Source: Oscillospiraceae bacterium
Lineage (GTDB): Bacteria; Bacillota; Clostridia; Oscillospirales; Oscillospiraceae
Assembly (NCBI GenBank): GCA_015067525.1
Contig: SVMH01000003.1
Location: 21,660 to 85,659, forward strand
Length of the DNA: 64,000 nt
Reading direction: 5' to 3'
The number at the start of each line of letters is the position of its first letter. Positions within the stretch are counted from its first letter, which is position 1. Made by a program: the position numbers and the translations under genes. A model generated the notes under the pieces. It ran no database searches and was not told the DNA's origin. It worked only from the letters and a program-made list of their open reading frames with translations. Positions 15,953-25,223 of this stretch are shown piece by piece.

Positions 15953-18115
15953 ATGCACAACATCGCCCAGACGCTGGCGCAGGAGCTGAAGGTCTCCGCC
16001 CAGCACGTGGAAAACGTCATCGCCCTGCTGGACGAGGGCAACACCATCCCCTTCATCGCCCGCTACCGCAAGGAGCTGCACGGCAGCATGGACGACACCA
16101 CCCTGCGCACCCTCAGCGACCGGCTGACGTACCTGCGCAATCTGGCCCAGCGCAAGGAGGAGGTCAAAAACGCCATCGCCGGTCAGGAAAAGCTGACCGA
16201 GGAGCTGGCCGCCGCCATCGACAAGGCGGTGACGCTGGCCGAGGTGGAGGACCTGTACCGCCCCTACAAGCAGAAGCGCCGCACCCGCGCCACCATGGCC
16301 AAGGAAAAGGGTCTCGAGCCCCTGGCTCAGCTGATCTTCGAGCAGAAGGACAAGCGCCCCGTTGCGGAAATGGCGCAGGAGTATATCGACGGGTCAAAGG
16401 GCGTGGAGACGGTGGAAGACGCTTTGGCCGGTGCCAACGACATCATCGCCGAGTGGATCGCTGACGACGCCGCCATCCGCAAGGAGCTGCGGGAGCTGAC
16501 GGTGAAAAAGGGCAGCCTGCGCACCGTGGCCGCCAAGGAAGAGGACAGCGTCTACCGCCTGTACTACGACTTCAGCCAGCCCATCGCCAAGCTGGCGGGC
16601 CACCAGATCCTGGCCATCAACCGCGGCGAGAAGGAAGAGTTTTTGAAGGTGTCCGTGACGCTGGACCGCGAGTGGGCGCTGGGCCTCATCTGGAACCGCG
16701 CCGTCAGCGGCCGCGGCGAGAGTGCCGCCTTCGTCCGCACCGCCTGCGAGGACGGCTTTGACCGTCTGCTGTGGCCCTCCATGGAGCGTGAGATCCGCAC
16801 CATGCTGACCGATACTGCCTGCGAGGGCGCCATCGCCATGTTCGCGCTGAACCTGCGTCCCCTTTTGATGCAGCCCACCGTCAAGGGCCATGTGACCATG
16901 GGCCTTGACCCCGGCTATGCCCACGGCTGCAAGGTGGCCGTCATCGACGGCACCGGTAAGGTGCTGGACACCACCGTGGTGTATCCCACCTACGGTCAGC
17001 GCCAGAAGGATGAGGCCATCCGCAAGCTGGGCGCTATGGTGCGCCGTCACGGCGTGGAGCATATTGCCATCGGCAACGGCACCGCCAGCCGCGAAACGGA
17101 GCAGATGGCGGTGGAGCTGATCCGCACTTTGGGTGGCGGTGTGGCCTACATGATCGTCAACGAGGCCGGTGCCTCTGTGTATTCTGCCAGCAAGCTGGCC
17201 GCCGAGGAATTCCCCGAGTTTGATGTGAACCTGAGAAGCGCCGTGTCCATCGCCCGCCGCATGCAGGACCCGCTGGCCGAGCTGGTGAAGATCGACCCCA
17301 AGGCCATCGGCGTGGGTCAGTATCAGCACGATATGCCCCAGAAGCGTCTGGATGAGACCCTCTCCGGCGTGGTGGAGGACTGCGTCAACGCCGTGGGCGT
17401 GGATGTGAACACCGCCAGCGCCAGCCTGCTGGGCCGCGTGTCCGGCCTCAACGGCACCACGGCGAAAAATATCGTCAAGTACCGCGAGGAGAACGGCATT
17501 TTCACCGCCCGCCGCCAGCTTTTGAAGGTGCCCAAGCTGGGCCCCAAGGCCTTTGAGCAGAGCGCCGGCTTCCTGCGCGTGCCGGAGAGCAAGTCTGTGC
17601 TGGACAACACCGGCGTCCACCCCGAGAGCTATGCCGCCGCCGAAGCGCTGCTGGCGCTGTGCGGCTATACCCTCAGCGATGTGGCGAAGGGCGAGATCGC
17701 CCTGCTGGAGCAGAAGGTGAAGCTGCTGGGTGAGGAAAAAGTGGCCGAAAAGATCGGCGTGGGCGTGCCCACCCTGCGGGATGTGGTGAAGGAGCTGATG
17801 AAGCCCGGCCGCGACGTCCGTGATGACCTGCCCGCCCCCATCCTGCGTACCGACGTGCTGGATATCAAGGATCTCTCGCCCGGCATGGTGCTGACCGGTA
17901 CGGTGCGTAACGTGGTGGACTTCGGTGTGTTTGTGGACATCGGCGTCCATCAGGACGGCCTTGTGCACATCTCGCAGGTGTGCAATAAGTTCATCAAGCA
18001 CCCCAGTGAGATGGTGGCCGTGGGCGATATCGTCAAGGTGGTGGTGCTGGAAGTGGACGAGAAGAAGCACCGCATCGGCCTTTCCATGAAGCAGGTGCCC
18101 AAAGAGCAGAAATAA
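15953..18115 (+). CDS. tex: Tex-like RNA-binding transcription accessory protein
   Basis: 720 residues from the ATG at 15953 (AAAGGAAG upstream). Domain order matches Tex: N-terminal helical region with NTIPFIARYRKE, a YqgF/RNase H-like domain beginning GLDPGYAHGCKVAVID (about residue 318), helix-hairpin-helix repeats (VGVDVNTAS and KVPKLGPKAFEQ) and a C-terminal S1 domain with GMVLTGTVRNVVDFGVFVDI. Tex binds RNA and associates with the ribosome or RNA polymerase; its exact task in Clostridia is not settled. Confidence 0.95.
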   Translation: MHNIAQTLAQELKVSAQHVENVIALLDEGNTIPFIARYRKELHGSMDDTTLRTLSDRLTYLRNLAQRKEEVKNAIAGQEKLTEELAAAIDKAVTLAEVEDLYRPYKQKRRTRATMAKEKGLEPLAQLIFEQKDKRPVAEMAQEYIDGSKGVETVEDALAGANDIIAEWIADDAAIRKELRELTVKKGSLRTVAAKEEDSVYRLYYDFSQPIAKLAGHQILAINRGEKEEFLKVSVTLDREWALGLIWNRAVSGRGESAAFVRTACEDGFDRLLWPSMEREIRTMLTDTACEGAIAMFALNLRPLLMQPTVKGHVTMGLDPGYAHGCKVAVIDGTGKVLDTTVVYPTYGQRQKDEAIRKLGAMVRRHGVEHIAIGNGTASRETEQMAVELIRTLGGGVAYMIVNEAGASVYSASKLAAEEFPEFDVNLRSAVSIARRMQDPLAELVKIDPKAIGVGQYQHDMPQKRLDETLSGVVEDCVNAVGVDVNTASASLLGRVSGLNGTTAKNIVKYREENGIFTARRQLLKVPKLGPKAFEQSAGFLRVPESKSVLDNTGVHPESYAAAEALLALCGYTLSDVAKGEIALLEQKVKLLGEEKVAEKIGVGVPTLRDVVKELMKPGRDVRDDLPAPILRTDVLDIKDLSPGMVLTGTVRNVVDFGVFVDIGVHQDGLVHISQVCNKFIKHPSEMVAVGDIVKVVVLEVDEKKHRIGLSMKQVPKEQK

Positions 18116-18117
18116 GC

Positions 18118-18157
18118 ATAAAAAGAGAACTGCCGCACAGGCAGTTCTCTTTTTATA
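18118..18157. terminator. Bidirectional terminator between tex and spoIIID
   Basis: Stem ATAAAAAGAGAACTGCC with its complement around GCACA; it overlaps the spoIIID stop codon. Confidence 0.9.
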
Positions 18158-18401
18158 CGCCCTTATACTTTTTGCGCGTGGCAAGGCCGCCGCGGATGTG
18201 GCGCTGGGCCTTGTTCTCTTCCAGTATTTCCTTTGCCTGCAGATACAGCTGCCGGTTGATGAAGGGCAGCCGCTCGGCGATATCCTTATGCACCGTGGAT
18301 TTGCTAACGCCAAATTGTTTGGCCGCCTGCCGCACGGTGGCGCGGTTTTCCACAATGTACAAAGCGAGGTCGCATGCCCGCTGTTCCAGATTCCCGTTCA
18401 T
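18153..18401 (-). CDS. spoIIID: Sporulation transcription regulator SpoIIID
   Basis: 82 residues. A helix-turn-helix with VRQAAKQFGVSKSTVHKDI and the C-terminal basic segment RHIRGGLATRKKYK closely match Bacillus subtilis SpoIIID. It is a mother-cell DNA-binding protein that tunes the sigma-E regulon and activates sigK during endospore formation, so the organism very probably forms spores. GAGAGGTAAG precedes the ATG. No clear vegetative promoter lies upstream, consistent with sporulation-specific sigma control, although I could not assign a sigma-E box with certainty. Confidence 0.96.
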   Translation of the reverse strand: MNGNLEQRACDLALYIVENRATVRQAAKQFGVSKSTVHKDIAERLPFINRQLYLQAKEILEENKAQRHIRGGLATRKKYKGV

Positions 18402-18469
18402 CGCTTACCTCTCTCCCATGATGCTTCTGCCCTATCCTATGACACAGGGGGAGAAAAAAGTACGAATGA

Positions 18470-18498
18470 TTGACACCGGCGGCATGGGAGGCTAAAAT
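18470..18498 (+). promoter_or_regulatory. Promoter of the aminotransferase operon
   Basis: TTGACA (18470-18475), 17-base spacer, TAAAAT (18493-18498). Confidence 0.7.
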
Positions 18499-18538
18499 AA
18501 ATGGCAGAAAAACACTTCTCTTGAGGAGGAACCATCCT

Positions 18539-19720
18539 ATGCCCCAGCTGAGTAAACGCGTGGACACCTTTACCGATTCCGTCATCCGCCGCATGACCCG
18601 CATCAGCGACGAGACCCCCGGCAGCATCAACCTGTCCCAGGGTTTCCCTGACTTTGACCCGCCGGCGATCCTGCTGGAGGCCATGCGCGAGATGTCCGGC
18701 GGTGGTGAGCAGCACCAGTACCCCATCACCTTCGGCTCGCCCAATCTGCGCCGCTGCATCGCGGAGAAGTATTCTCCCATTCTGGGCCGCACCATCGACC
18801 CCGAGACGGAGGTCACCATCACCTGCGGCGGCACGGAGGCCATGCTGTGCACCGTGCTGGCCATCTGCAATCCCGGCGACAAGGTCATCGCCTTCTCGCC
18901 TGTCTATGAAAACTACGGCACCGACGCCATTTTGAGCGGCGCCCAGCCCATCTATGTGCCGCTGGTGCCGCCCAGCTACGACTTTGACCGCGCCGTTTTG
19001 GAGGATGCCTTCCGTCAGGGCGCCAAGGCCATCATTGTCTGTAACCCCTCCAACCCCTGCGGCAAGGTGTTTACCCGGGAGGAGCTGGAGTTCATTGTGG
19101 GTCTGGCGGAAAAGTACGACGCCTACGTTATCACCGACGAGGTGTATGAGCACATCGTCTTCCCGCCCCATGTACATACCATGGCGGCGTCCCTCCCCGG
19201 CGCTTATGAGCGGGTCATCACCTGCAATTCCCTCTCGAAGACCTTCTCCATCACCGGCTGGCGCCTTGGCTTTGTCATCGCCGAGCCGGAGGTGTCCGAG
19301 TACATCAAGAAAGTCCACGATTTTACCACCATCGGCGCCCCTGCGCCTTTGCAGGAGGCGGTGTGTAAGGCTTTTACGCTGGGTCAGGATTACTATGACG
19401 ACATGCTGGCCACCTACAGCCGCAAACGTGACATTTTCTGCGGCGGCCTCAGCGAGATCGGCCTCCCTCACACGGTGCCGCAGGGCTCCTATTTCGTGAT
19501 GGTGGATATCTCCGCCTTTTTGGAAAAGGAGAAGTTCGCCGGCTGGACGGACCTGGAGTTCTGCGAGTGGATGGTGAAGGAAGTGGGCGTGGCCGCCGTG
19601 CCCGGCTCCAGCTTCTTCGCCGAGCCGGTGAACCATCTTATCCGCCTCCACTTTGCCCGCAGCGAGGAGTCCCTCCGCGAGGCGGTGCGGAGATTGGGGA
19701 TGTTGAAGAAGTATCTGTAA
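18539..19720 (+). CDS. Class I/II pyridoxal-phosphate aminotransferase
   Basis: 393 residues from the ATG at 18539, preceded by GAGGAGGAACC. Fold-type I motifs: INLSQGFPDFDPP, the cofactor-stacking CGGTEAMLC, NPSNPCGKVF, ITDEVYEHIVF and the Schiff-base Lys in NSLSKTFSITGWRLGF; the closing Arg lies in LIRLHFARSEE. It resembles MalY/PatA-like or kynurenine aminotransferase-type enzymes acting on aromatic or sulfur amino acids, but substrate cannot be fixed. Followed 12 bases later by a flavin reductase, so the two form an operon. Confidence 0.9.
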   Translation: MPQLSKRVDTFTDSVIRRMTRISDETPGSINLSQGFPDFDPPAILLEAMREMSGGGEQHQYPITFGSPNLRRCIAEKYSPILGRTIDPETEVTITCGGTEAMLCTVLAICNPGDKVIAFSPVYENYGTDAILSGAQPIYVPLVPPSYDFDRAVLEDAFRQGAKAIIVCNPSNPCGKVFTREELEFIVGLAEKYDAYVITDEVYEHIVFPPHVHTMAASLPGAYERVITCNSLSKTFSITGWRLGFVIAEPEVSEYIKKVHDFTTIGAPAPLQEAVCKAFTLGQDYYDDMLATYSRKRDIFCGGLSEIGLPHTVPQGSYFVMVDISAFLEKEKFAGWTDLEFCEWMVKEVGVAAVPGSSFFAEPVNHLIRLHFARSEESLREAVRRLGMLKKYL

Positions 19721-19732
19721 GGAGGAATCACC

Positions 19733-20290
19733 ATGCGTCAGAATTTTGGAGCCAAGCCGTGGCTGTATCCCATGCCGGTGCTGATGATCGGCACCTACAA
19801 CGCCGACGGTACGGCCAACATCATGAATGCCGCATGGGGCGGCATCAGCGAGGAAAACGAGATCACCATCTGCGTGGATGCCAGCCACAAGACGGCGGAG
19901 AACCTGCAGCAGCGCGGTGCATTCACCGTCAGCATCGGTACGGTCGACATGCTGGTTTCCTGCGACTATGTGGGCATTACCTCCGGCAACCAGACCCCCG
20001 ACAAGACGGAGCGGGCCGGTTTCCACGCGGTGAAGGCGGAAGCTGTGGACGCGCCCTGTTTTGCCGAGCTCCCCATGGCGCTGGAGTGCCGCGTGGTGAG
20101 CTATGACACCGATACCTGCCGTCTGGTGGGCGAGATCGTCAACGTCAGCGCCGATGAATCGGTGCTGACGGAGGGGAAGATCGACCCCAAGAAGCTGCGG
20201 CCTATTACCTACGATCCGGTGCACCACGACTATCTGGCGCTGGGCGAGACTGTGGGCAAGGCGTTTTGTGACGGGAAGAAGCTGAAATAA
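19733..20290 (+). CDS. Flavin reductase/flavoredoxin family protein
   Basis: 185 residues with an AAGGAGGAATCACC site. Matches the FMN-binding split-barrel flavoredoxin family: PMPVLMIGTYNADGTANIM at the N-terminus, CVDASHKTAENL, and GNQTPDKTERAGF near the FMN phosphate site. Such proteins bind FMN and shuttle electrons or reduce flavins in anaerobes. Second gene of the operon with the aminotransferase; whether the two act together is unknown. Confidence 0.9.
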   Translation: MRQNFGAKPWLYPMPVLMIGTYNADGTANIMNAAWGGISEENEITICVDASHKTAENLQQRGAFTVSIGTVDMLVSCDYVGITSGNQTPDKTERAGFHAVKAEAVDAPCFAELPMALECRVVSYDTDTCRLVGEIVNVSADESVLTEGKIDPKKLRPITYDPVHHDYLALGETVGKAFCDGKKLK

Positions 20291-20331
20291 GAAAAAAAGC
20301 TGCGGCCGCTGAGCGGTCGCAGCTTTTCTTG
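20291..20331 (+). terminator. Intrinsic terminator
   Basis: Imperfect stem AAGCTGCGGCCGC with GCGGTCGCAGCTT around TGA, then TTTCTT. Confidence 0.8.
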
Positions 20332-20362
20332 CAATAAACAGGGCTTGAGGAGGTGCGGCGGA

Positions 20363-21115
20363 ATGAAGACTGTGGAATACGGAAAAGATCACCGGGATGT
20401 GATCGTGCTGCTGCATGGAGGGGGCCTGTCCTGGTGGAACTTTCAGGAAGCGGCAGAGCTGCTGCAGCAGGACTTCCGTGTAGTGCTTCCTGTGCTTGAC
20501 GGACATGCCGGCAGCGATCGGGATTTCACCACCATCGAGGCCAACGCCGCAGCGGTGATCGACTACGTCGAGCGGCATTGCGGCGGCCATGCAGCCCTGC
20601 TGGGCGGTGTGTCGCTGGGCGGACAGATCGCAGCGGAGATATTGGCGCAGCGCCCGGATATCTGCCGGGCGGTGGTGCTGGAGAGCGTGTCGGCCATCCC
20701 CATGCCCATGACGGAGAAGCTGGTGGGACCCATGATAGCCACCAGCTATGGGCTGATCCAAAAGCCGTGGTTTGCCCGGTGGCAGTTCCAAGCGCTGGGC
20801 ATCGACAGTCGATGGTACGAGGACTATTACCGGGACACCTGCGCCATTTCCCGGGACGACATGACGGCATTCCTGCGTGCCAACGCCGCCTATGAGGCCC
20901 GGCGGGAGCTGGCATGCACGGCGGCGAAGGCGTTGGTACTGGTGGGCGAAAAGGAGACGGGGCAGATGCGCCGCTCGGCCCGGAAGCTGCAGGAACTGAT
21001 CCCGGACAGCGTGTTGGAGGTATTGCCGGGGCTGGGCCACGGACAGTATGCCATCAACCACGGCGAGTCCTTTGCGAAAAAACTGAGGGAACTGCTGCGG
21101 GAGACGGGCGGTTGA
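20363..21115 (+). CDS. Alpha/beta-hydrolase
   Basis: 250 residues from the ATG at 20363 (GGAGG 11 bases upstream; no closer alternative has a better site). Oxyanion-hole motif LLHGGGLSWWNF, nucleophile elbow GGVSLGGQ with Ser, and a C-terminal His in LPGLGHGQYAINH complete the catalytic triad with a probable Asp/Glu in VLVGEKETG. General esterase/lipase-like hydrolase of the cytoplasm; substrate unknown. Confidence 0.88.
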   Translation: MKTVEYGKDHRDVIVLLHGGGLSWWNFQEAAELLQQDFRVVLPVLDGHAGSDRDFTTIEANAAAVIDYVERHCGGHAALLGGVSLGGQIAAEILAQRPDICRAVVLESVSAIPMPMTEKLVGPMIATSYGLIQKPWFARWQFQALGIDSRWYEDYYRDTCAISRDDMTAFLRANAAYEARRELACTAAKALVLVGEKETGQMRRSARKLQELIPDSVLEVLPGLGHGQYAINHGESFAKKLRELLRETGG

Positions 21116-21126
21116 CATGTGGTTGC

Positions 21127-21155
21127 TTTACGAAAAGGTTCACTTTTGGTAGGAT
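21127..21155 (+). promoter_or_regulatory. Possible promoter of the XRE gene
   Basis: TTTACG (21127-21132), 17-base spacer, TAGGAT (21150-21155). Confidence 0.45.
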
Positions 21156-21175
21156 AGAGGCAGGAGGTGAGACGG

Positions 21176-21790
21176 ATGAGTCTGGCTGAAAATATCCGTG
21201 CCCGGCGGCAGGAACTGAAGCTGTCGCAGGTCTATGTGGCCGACCGGCTGGGCGTCAGCCGTCAGGCGGTTTCCAAGTGGGAGGCGGGCCGGTCGGAGCC
21301 CACGGCGAGCAATCTGGTGGATCTGGCGGAGCTGCTGGAGATCAGTGTTTCTGATCTGGTGAAAGCGCCGTCTGCGCCGTCGGCGGAGGAGAAGTCCACT
21401 CTGATCCTGCGGACGAACCTGAGCCTCATGGCCATCATCCTGCAGGCGGGTGTGCTGAATTCCTGCACCTATGCCACCTACACCGTGGTGGAGGGGGAGA
21501 AAGTTCCGGACCACGGATTCATGCTCTTCAAGCTGGCGCTGCTGCTTGCCTGCTCGGTGTGGATGGCGTGGAATCTGCGCTACGAAAAGGACTTGGTGCA
21601 GCGGCGGAAGAACAGCCGCATCGAACTTGTCTACTGCTGCGTGCAGGCGGCGGTCGCCCTGTGTACGTATCATTTCGGGTTGGGCCTGTTGGGTACGCTG
21701 CTGATCCTGACGGTTCTGCTCTTCTACGTGCTACATATCAACCCTAAGTACATGAACCGACCCTTTGGCAAAAAGGATGTGTTTCAATGA
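21176..21790 (+). CDS. XRE-family regulator with membrane C-terminus
   Basis: 204 residues from the ATG at 21176 (AGGAGGT 7 bases upstream). Residues 4-60 are a Cro/C1 helix-turn-helix (LSQVYVADRLGVSRQAVSKWEAGRSEPT is split here as LSQVYVADRLGVSR and QAVSKWEAGRSEPT). The C-terminal half has about four hydrophobic segments (for example around residues 82-100, 118-135, 155-170, 175-195) and no enzyme motif. A common architecture in Clostridia whose regulatory targets are unknown. Confidence 0.85.
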   Translation: MSLAENIRARRQELKLSQVYVADRLGVSRQAVSKWEAGRSEPTASNLVDLAELLEISVSDLVKAPSAPSAEEKSTLILRTNLSLMAIILQAGVLNSCTYATYTVVEGEKVPDHGFMLFKLALLLACSVWMAWNLRYEKDLVQRRKNSRIELVYCCVQAAVALCTYHFGLGLLGTLLILTVLLFYVLHINPKYMNRPFGKKDVFQ

Positions 21791-21821
21791 AAAATTCCCG
21801 CCTCGCGGCGGGAATTTTTTG
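21788..21821. terminator. Bidirectional terminator
   Basis: Stem AAAAATTCCCGCC with its complement around TCGC, between convergent XRE and trxB genes. Confidence 0.9.
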
Positions 21822-21830
21822 CGTCTTTTT

Positions 21831-22748
21831 TCAGTTGATGCCGTCCAGATAGTGGCAGGCGGCCATGGCGGCGATGGCGCCGTCGGCGGCGGCGGTGGTC
21901 ACCTGACGGATGCGCTTGCTGCGGCAATCACCGGCCACGAAGAGACCGGCGGTGTCGGTGAGGCAGTCCTCGGCGGAGTCGAAGTAGCCCCAGGCGTTGA
22001 GCTTGGCAAAGGCGGCGAAGTCGTCGTTCTCCGGCTGGAGACCCACAGCCAGGAAGGCGCCGTCCACGGCGATCTCGAACTTTTCGCCGGTCACGTCATT
22101 CTTCAGACGCAGGCCGGTGAGAGCACCGTCGGTGGTGAGGTACTCGTCCACCAGCGTGGAGAAGAAGACCTCCACGTTGTTCTTTTCCAAAATGGCCTCG
22201 GCCAGCTTTTTCTCGCCGGTGAAGTCGGCCAGGTTCTGTACGATGGTCACCTTGCTGCACACCTCGCTGAGGAGGAGCGCTTCCTGCAGGGCGGAGTTGC
22301 CGCCGCCGATCATGGCGGCGTGCTGGCCGGTGTAGAAGGCACCGTCGCACACGGCGCAGAAGGAGATGCCGTTGCCCACCAGCTCTTCCTCGCCCTCGAG
22401 GCCCAGCATGCGGTGCTTGACGCCCAGCGCCAGAATGACGGCGCGGCCTTCAAAGGTGCTGCCTTCTTCGGTGCAGACGGTGAAGTCGGCATCGGTCTTT
22501 TCAATGGCGGTGACCTTTTCCAGCTCCAGATCGGCGCCCAGATTCACAACCTGCTCCACCAGCTTGTCGGCAAACTCCGCGCCGCTGATCTGGATGGTGC
22601 CGGGGATATTCTCCACCTTGGGAGAGAAGGCGATCTGGCCGCCAAAGCCGTTCTTTTCAATAACGACAACGCTTCTGCCGCCGCGCAGGGCGTAGACGGC
22701 AGCGGTCAGGCCGGCGGGGCCGCCGCCGACGATCACGATATCATACAT
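21831..22748 (-). CDS. trxB: Thioredoxin-disulfide reductase
   Basis: 305 residues, the usual length. FAD-binding GGGPAGLTAAVYALRGG at residues 8-24, redox-active CAVCDG at about 131-136, NAD(P)H-binding GGGNSALQEALLL and the C-terminal FAD motif GLFVAGDCRSKRIRQV. It reduces thioredoxin with NADPH (or, in some Clostridia, ferredoxin); the Walker-like second dinucleotide motif here is GGGNSA. Follows nrdD on the same strand but is separated from it by a strong terminator, so it has its own transcript. GTGAGGT ribosome binding site. Confidence 0.95.
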   Translation of the reverse strand: MYDIVIVGGGPAGLTAAVYALRGGRSVVVIEKNGFGGQIAFSPKVENIPGTIQISGAEFADKLVEQVVNLGADLELEKVTAIEKTDADFTVCTEEGSTFEGRAVILALGVKHRMLGLEGEEELVGNGISFCAVCDGAFYTGQHAAMIGGGNSALQEALLLSEVCSKVTIVQNLADFTGEKKLAEAILEKNNVEVFFSTLVDEYLTTDGALTGLRLKNDVTGEKFEIAVDGAFLAVGLQPENDDFAAFAKLNAWGYFDSAEDCLTDTAGLFVAGDCRSKRIRQVTTAAADGAIAAMAACHYLDGIN

Positions 22749-22776
22749 AGCAATTACCTCACTTTACGTTCTCGTG

Positions 22777-22807
22777 AAAAGAGCCGGGCGGGTGCCCGGC
22801 TCTTTTG
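22777..22807 (-). terminator. Intrinsic terminator of the nrdG-nrdD operon
   Basis: 13-bp stem AAAAGAGCCGGGC with its complement, GGGT loop. Confidence 0.85.
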
Positions 22808-22813
22808 GGTTGT

Positions 22814-25210
22814 TTACAGGGAAGCCAGATACTTCTTGATCTCGGGCACGCTGTAGTAGCTTGCGAAGCTGTCACCGTTGGTGATGATCAGGGTGGGAGC
22901 GCCCTTGACGTTGTAGGCGCGGCACAGGTCCAGATCGTCCTCGGCGATGTGCTTTTCAAAAGCCACACCGGCCTTATTCAGCAGCGTCTCGGCCACGCGG
23001 CAGTTGGGGCAGGTGGTGCGGGAAATCAGCATGACCTTGCCCTCGCCGGCGGCCACGGGAGCGGCAGCGGGAGCTTCTTCCACCACGGGAGATTCGACCA
23101 CTGCAGCGGCAGGCGCTTCGGCCTTGGCGGAAGGAGCGGCGCTGACTTCGGGCTTGTAGGTCTTGCGGTCCTGATACTCCTGTGCCTTACCGTCGTTCCA
23201 GTTCTGCACGGGGCGGTAGTAGCCGGTGATGCGGCTGTAGACCTCGGTCTTGCGGCCGCAGTGGGGGCAGGTGAACTGCTCGCCGGGCAGATAGCCGTGG
23301 TCGGCGCAGACGGAATAGGTGGGGGAGAGGGTGTAGTAGGGCAGCTCGTAGTTCTCGGCAATGGTGCGCACCAGCTTGGCGGCAGCCTTCCAGTCGGGCA
23401 GCTTTTCGCCAAGGAAGGTGTGGAACACGGTGCCGGAGGTGTACAGGGGCTGCAGCTTATCCTGAATGTCCAGCGCCTCGAACACGTCCTCGGTGTAGCC
23501 CACGGGCAGGTGGCTGGAGTTGGTGTAGTAGGGGGTGGCGCCCTCGTGAGCGGTGATGATGTCGCCGAAGCGGCTCTTGTCGTGCTTGGCCAGACGATAA
23601 GAGGTGGATTCGGCGGGAGTGGCTTCCAGGTTGTAGAGGTCGCCGTACATCTCCTGATAGTCGCTCAGACGCTCGCGCATGTGGTTGAGCACCTTCACGG
23701 CGAAGTCCTGCGCCTCGGTGTGGGTCAGATCCTTGCCCAGCCACTTGGCGTTGAGGGTGGTCTCGTTCATACCCACCAGACCGATGGTGGAGAAGTGGTT
23801 GTCAAAGGTGCCGAGATACCGCTTGGTGTAGGGGTAGAGGCCCTCTTCCAGGAACTTGCCCACGGTGGTGCGCTTGATCTTCAGGCTGCGGGCGGAGATG
23901 TCCATCAGGCGGTCCAGACGGGCGAAGAAGTCGGCCTCGTCCTTGGCAAGATAGGCGATGCGGGGCAGGTTGATGGTGACAACACCGATGGAGCCGGTGG
24001 ACTCACCGCTGCCGAAGAAGCCGCCGGACTTCTTGCGCAGCTCGCGCAGGTCCAGACGCAGGCGGCAGCACATGGAGCGCACATCGCTGGGTTCCATATC
24101 GGAGTTGATGTAGTTGGAGAAATAGGGGGTGCCGTACTTGCTGGTCATCTCGAAGAGGAGCTTGTTGTTCTCCGTCTCGGACCAGTCGAAGTCGCGGGTG
24201 ATGGAGTAGGTGGGGATGGGATACTGGAAGCCGCGGCCGTTGGCGTCGCCCTCGATCATGACCTCGATGAAGGCGCGGTTGACCATGTCCATTTCCTTCT
24301 TGCAGTCGCCGTAGGTGAAGTCCTGGGGCTTACCGCCCACGATGGCGGGCTGGTCAGCAAGGTCGGCGGGGCAGGTCCAGTCCAGCGTGATGTTGGAGAA
24401 GGGAGCCTGGGTACCCCAGCGGCTGGGGGTATTGACGCCGTAGATGAAGCTCTCCACGCAGTGCTTGACGTCGATGTAGCTCATGTTGTCGGCCTTGACG
24501 AAGGGGGCGAGGTAGGTGTCAAAGCTGGAGAAAGCCTGGGCGCCGGCCCACTCGTTCTGCATGATGCCCAGGAAGTTGACCATCTGGTTACAGAGGGTGG
24601 CCAGGTGCTTGGCGGGGGCGGAGGTGATCTTGCCGGTGACGCCGCCGAGACCCTCGGTAATGAGCTGGCGCAGGCTCCAGCCGGCGCAGTAGCCGGTGAG
24701 CATGCTCAGATCGTGCAGGTGGATGTCGGCGTTGCGGTGGGCGTTGGCGATCTCCTCATCGTAGATCTCGCTGAGCCAGTAGTTGGCAGTAATGGCGCCG
24801 GAGTTGGAGAGGATCAGACCGCCCACGGAGTAGGTGACGGTGGAGTTCTCCTTCACGCGCCAGTCGCTGACCTTCAGATAGCCGTCCACCAGACCCTTGT
24901 AGTCCAGAATGGTGGAGCTCATGTTGCGCAGCTTCTCGCGGTTCTTGCGGTACAGGATGTAGGCCTTGGCCACGTCGGAGTAGCCGGCCTTCTGCAGCAC
25001 CGTTTCCACGCTGTCCTGAATGGTTTCCACGTCGATGCGGCCGCCGCGGATGCGGGAGGCGTAGTCAGCGGTGACCATGAGGGACAGCATATTGATGATG
25101 TCGTCGCTGTAGGGGATCTGGGTGGCCTCGAAGGCCTTGGTGATGGCGTTGCTGATGCGGGTGATGTTGAAATCAACCACTTTTCCGTCGCGTTTGATGA
25201 CCTGATACAT
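22814..25210 (-). CDS. nrdD: Anaerobic ribonucleoside-triphosphate reductase with fused glutaredoxin-like domain
   Basis: 798 residues. An N-terminal ATP-cone (begins MYQVIKRDGKVVDFN) is followed by the glycyl-radical barrel; the zinc site is CADHGY and CPHCGRK, and the radical Gly lies in RITGYYRP near residue 663. A 40-residue Ala/Pro/Glu-rich linker (about 686-725) joins a C-terminal 73-residue glutaredoxin/thioredoxin-like domain with TTCPNC and a cis-Pro KGAPTLII. Makes dNTPs from NTPs without oxygen. The fused redox domain may supply electrons directly instead of formate (inference). Downstream of nrdG by 13 bases. Confidence 0.96.
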   Translation of the reverse strand: MYQVIKRDGKVVDFNITRISNAITKAFEATQIPYSDDIINMLSLMVTADYASRIRGGRIDVETIQDSVETVLQKAGYSDVAKAYILYRKNREKLRNMSSTILDYKGLVDGYLKVSDWRVKENSTVTYSVGGLILSNSGAITANYWLSEIYDEEIANAHRNADIHLHDLSMLTGYCAGWSLRQLITEGLGGVTGKITSAPAKHLATLCNQMVNFLGIMQNEWAGAQAFSSFDTYLAPFVKADNMSYIDVKHCVESFIYGVNTPSRWGTQAPFSNITLDWTCPADLADQPAIVGGKPQDFTYGDCKKEMDMVNRAFIEVMIEGDANGRGFQYPIPTYSITRDFDWSETENNKLLFEMTSKYGTPYFSNYINSDMEPSDVRSMCCRLRLDLRELRKKSGGFFGSGESTGSIGVVTINLPRIAYLAKDEADFFARLDRLMDISARSLKIKRTTVGKFLEEGLYPYTKRYLGTFDNHFSTIGLVGMNETTLNAKWLGKDLTHTEAQDFAVKVLNHMRERLSDYQEMYGDLYNLEATPAESTSYRLAKHDKSRFGDIITAHEGATPYYTNSSHLPVGYTEDVFEALDIQDKLQPLYTSGTVFHTFLGEKLPDWKAAAKLVRTIAENYELPYYTLSPTYSVCADHGYLPGEQFTCPHCGRKTEVYSRITGYYRPVQNWNDGKAQEYQDRKTYKPEVSAAPSAKAEAPAAAVVESPVVEEAPAAAPVAAGEGKVMLISRTTCPNCRVAETLLNKAGVAFEKHIAEDDLDLCRAYNVKGAPTLIITNGDSFASYYSVPEIKKYLASL

Positions 25211-25223
25211 GACTCGCTCTCCT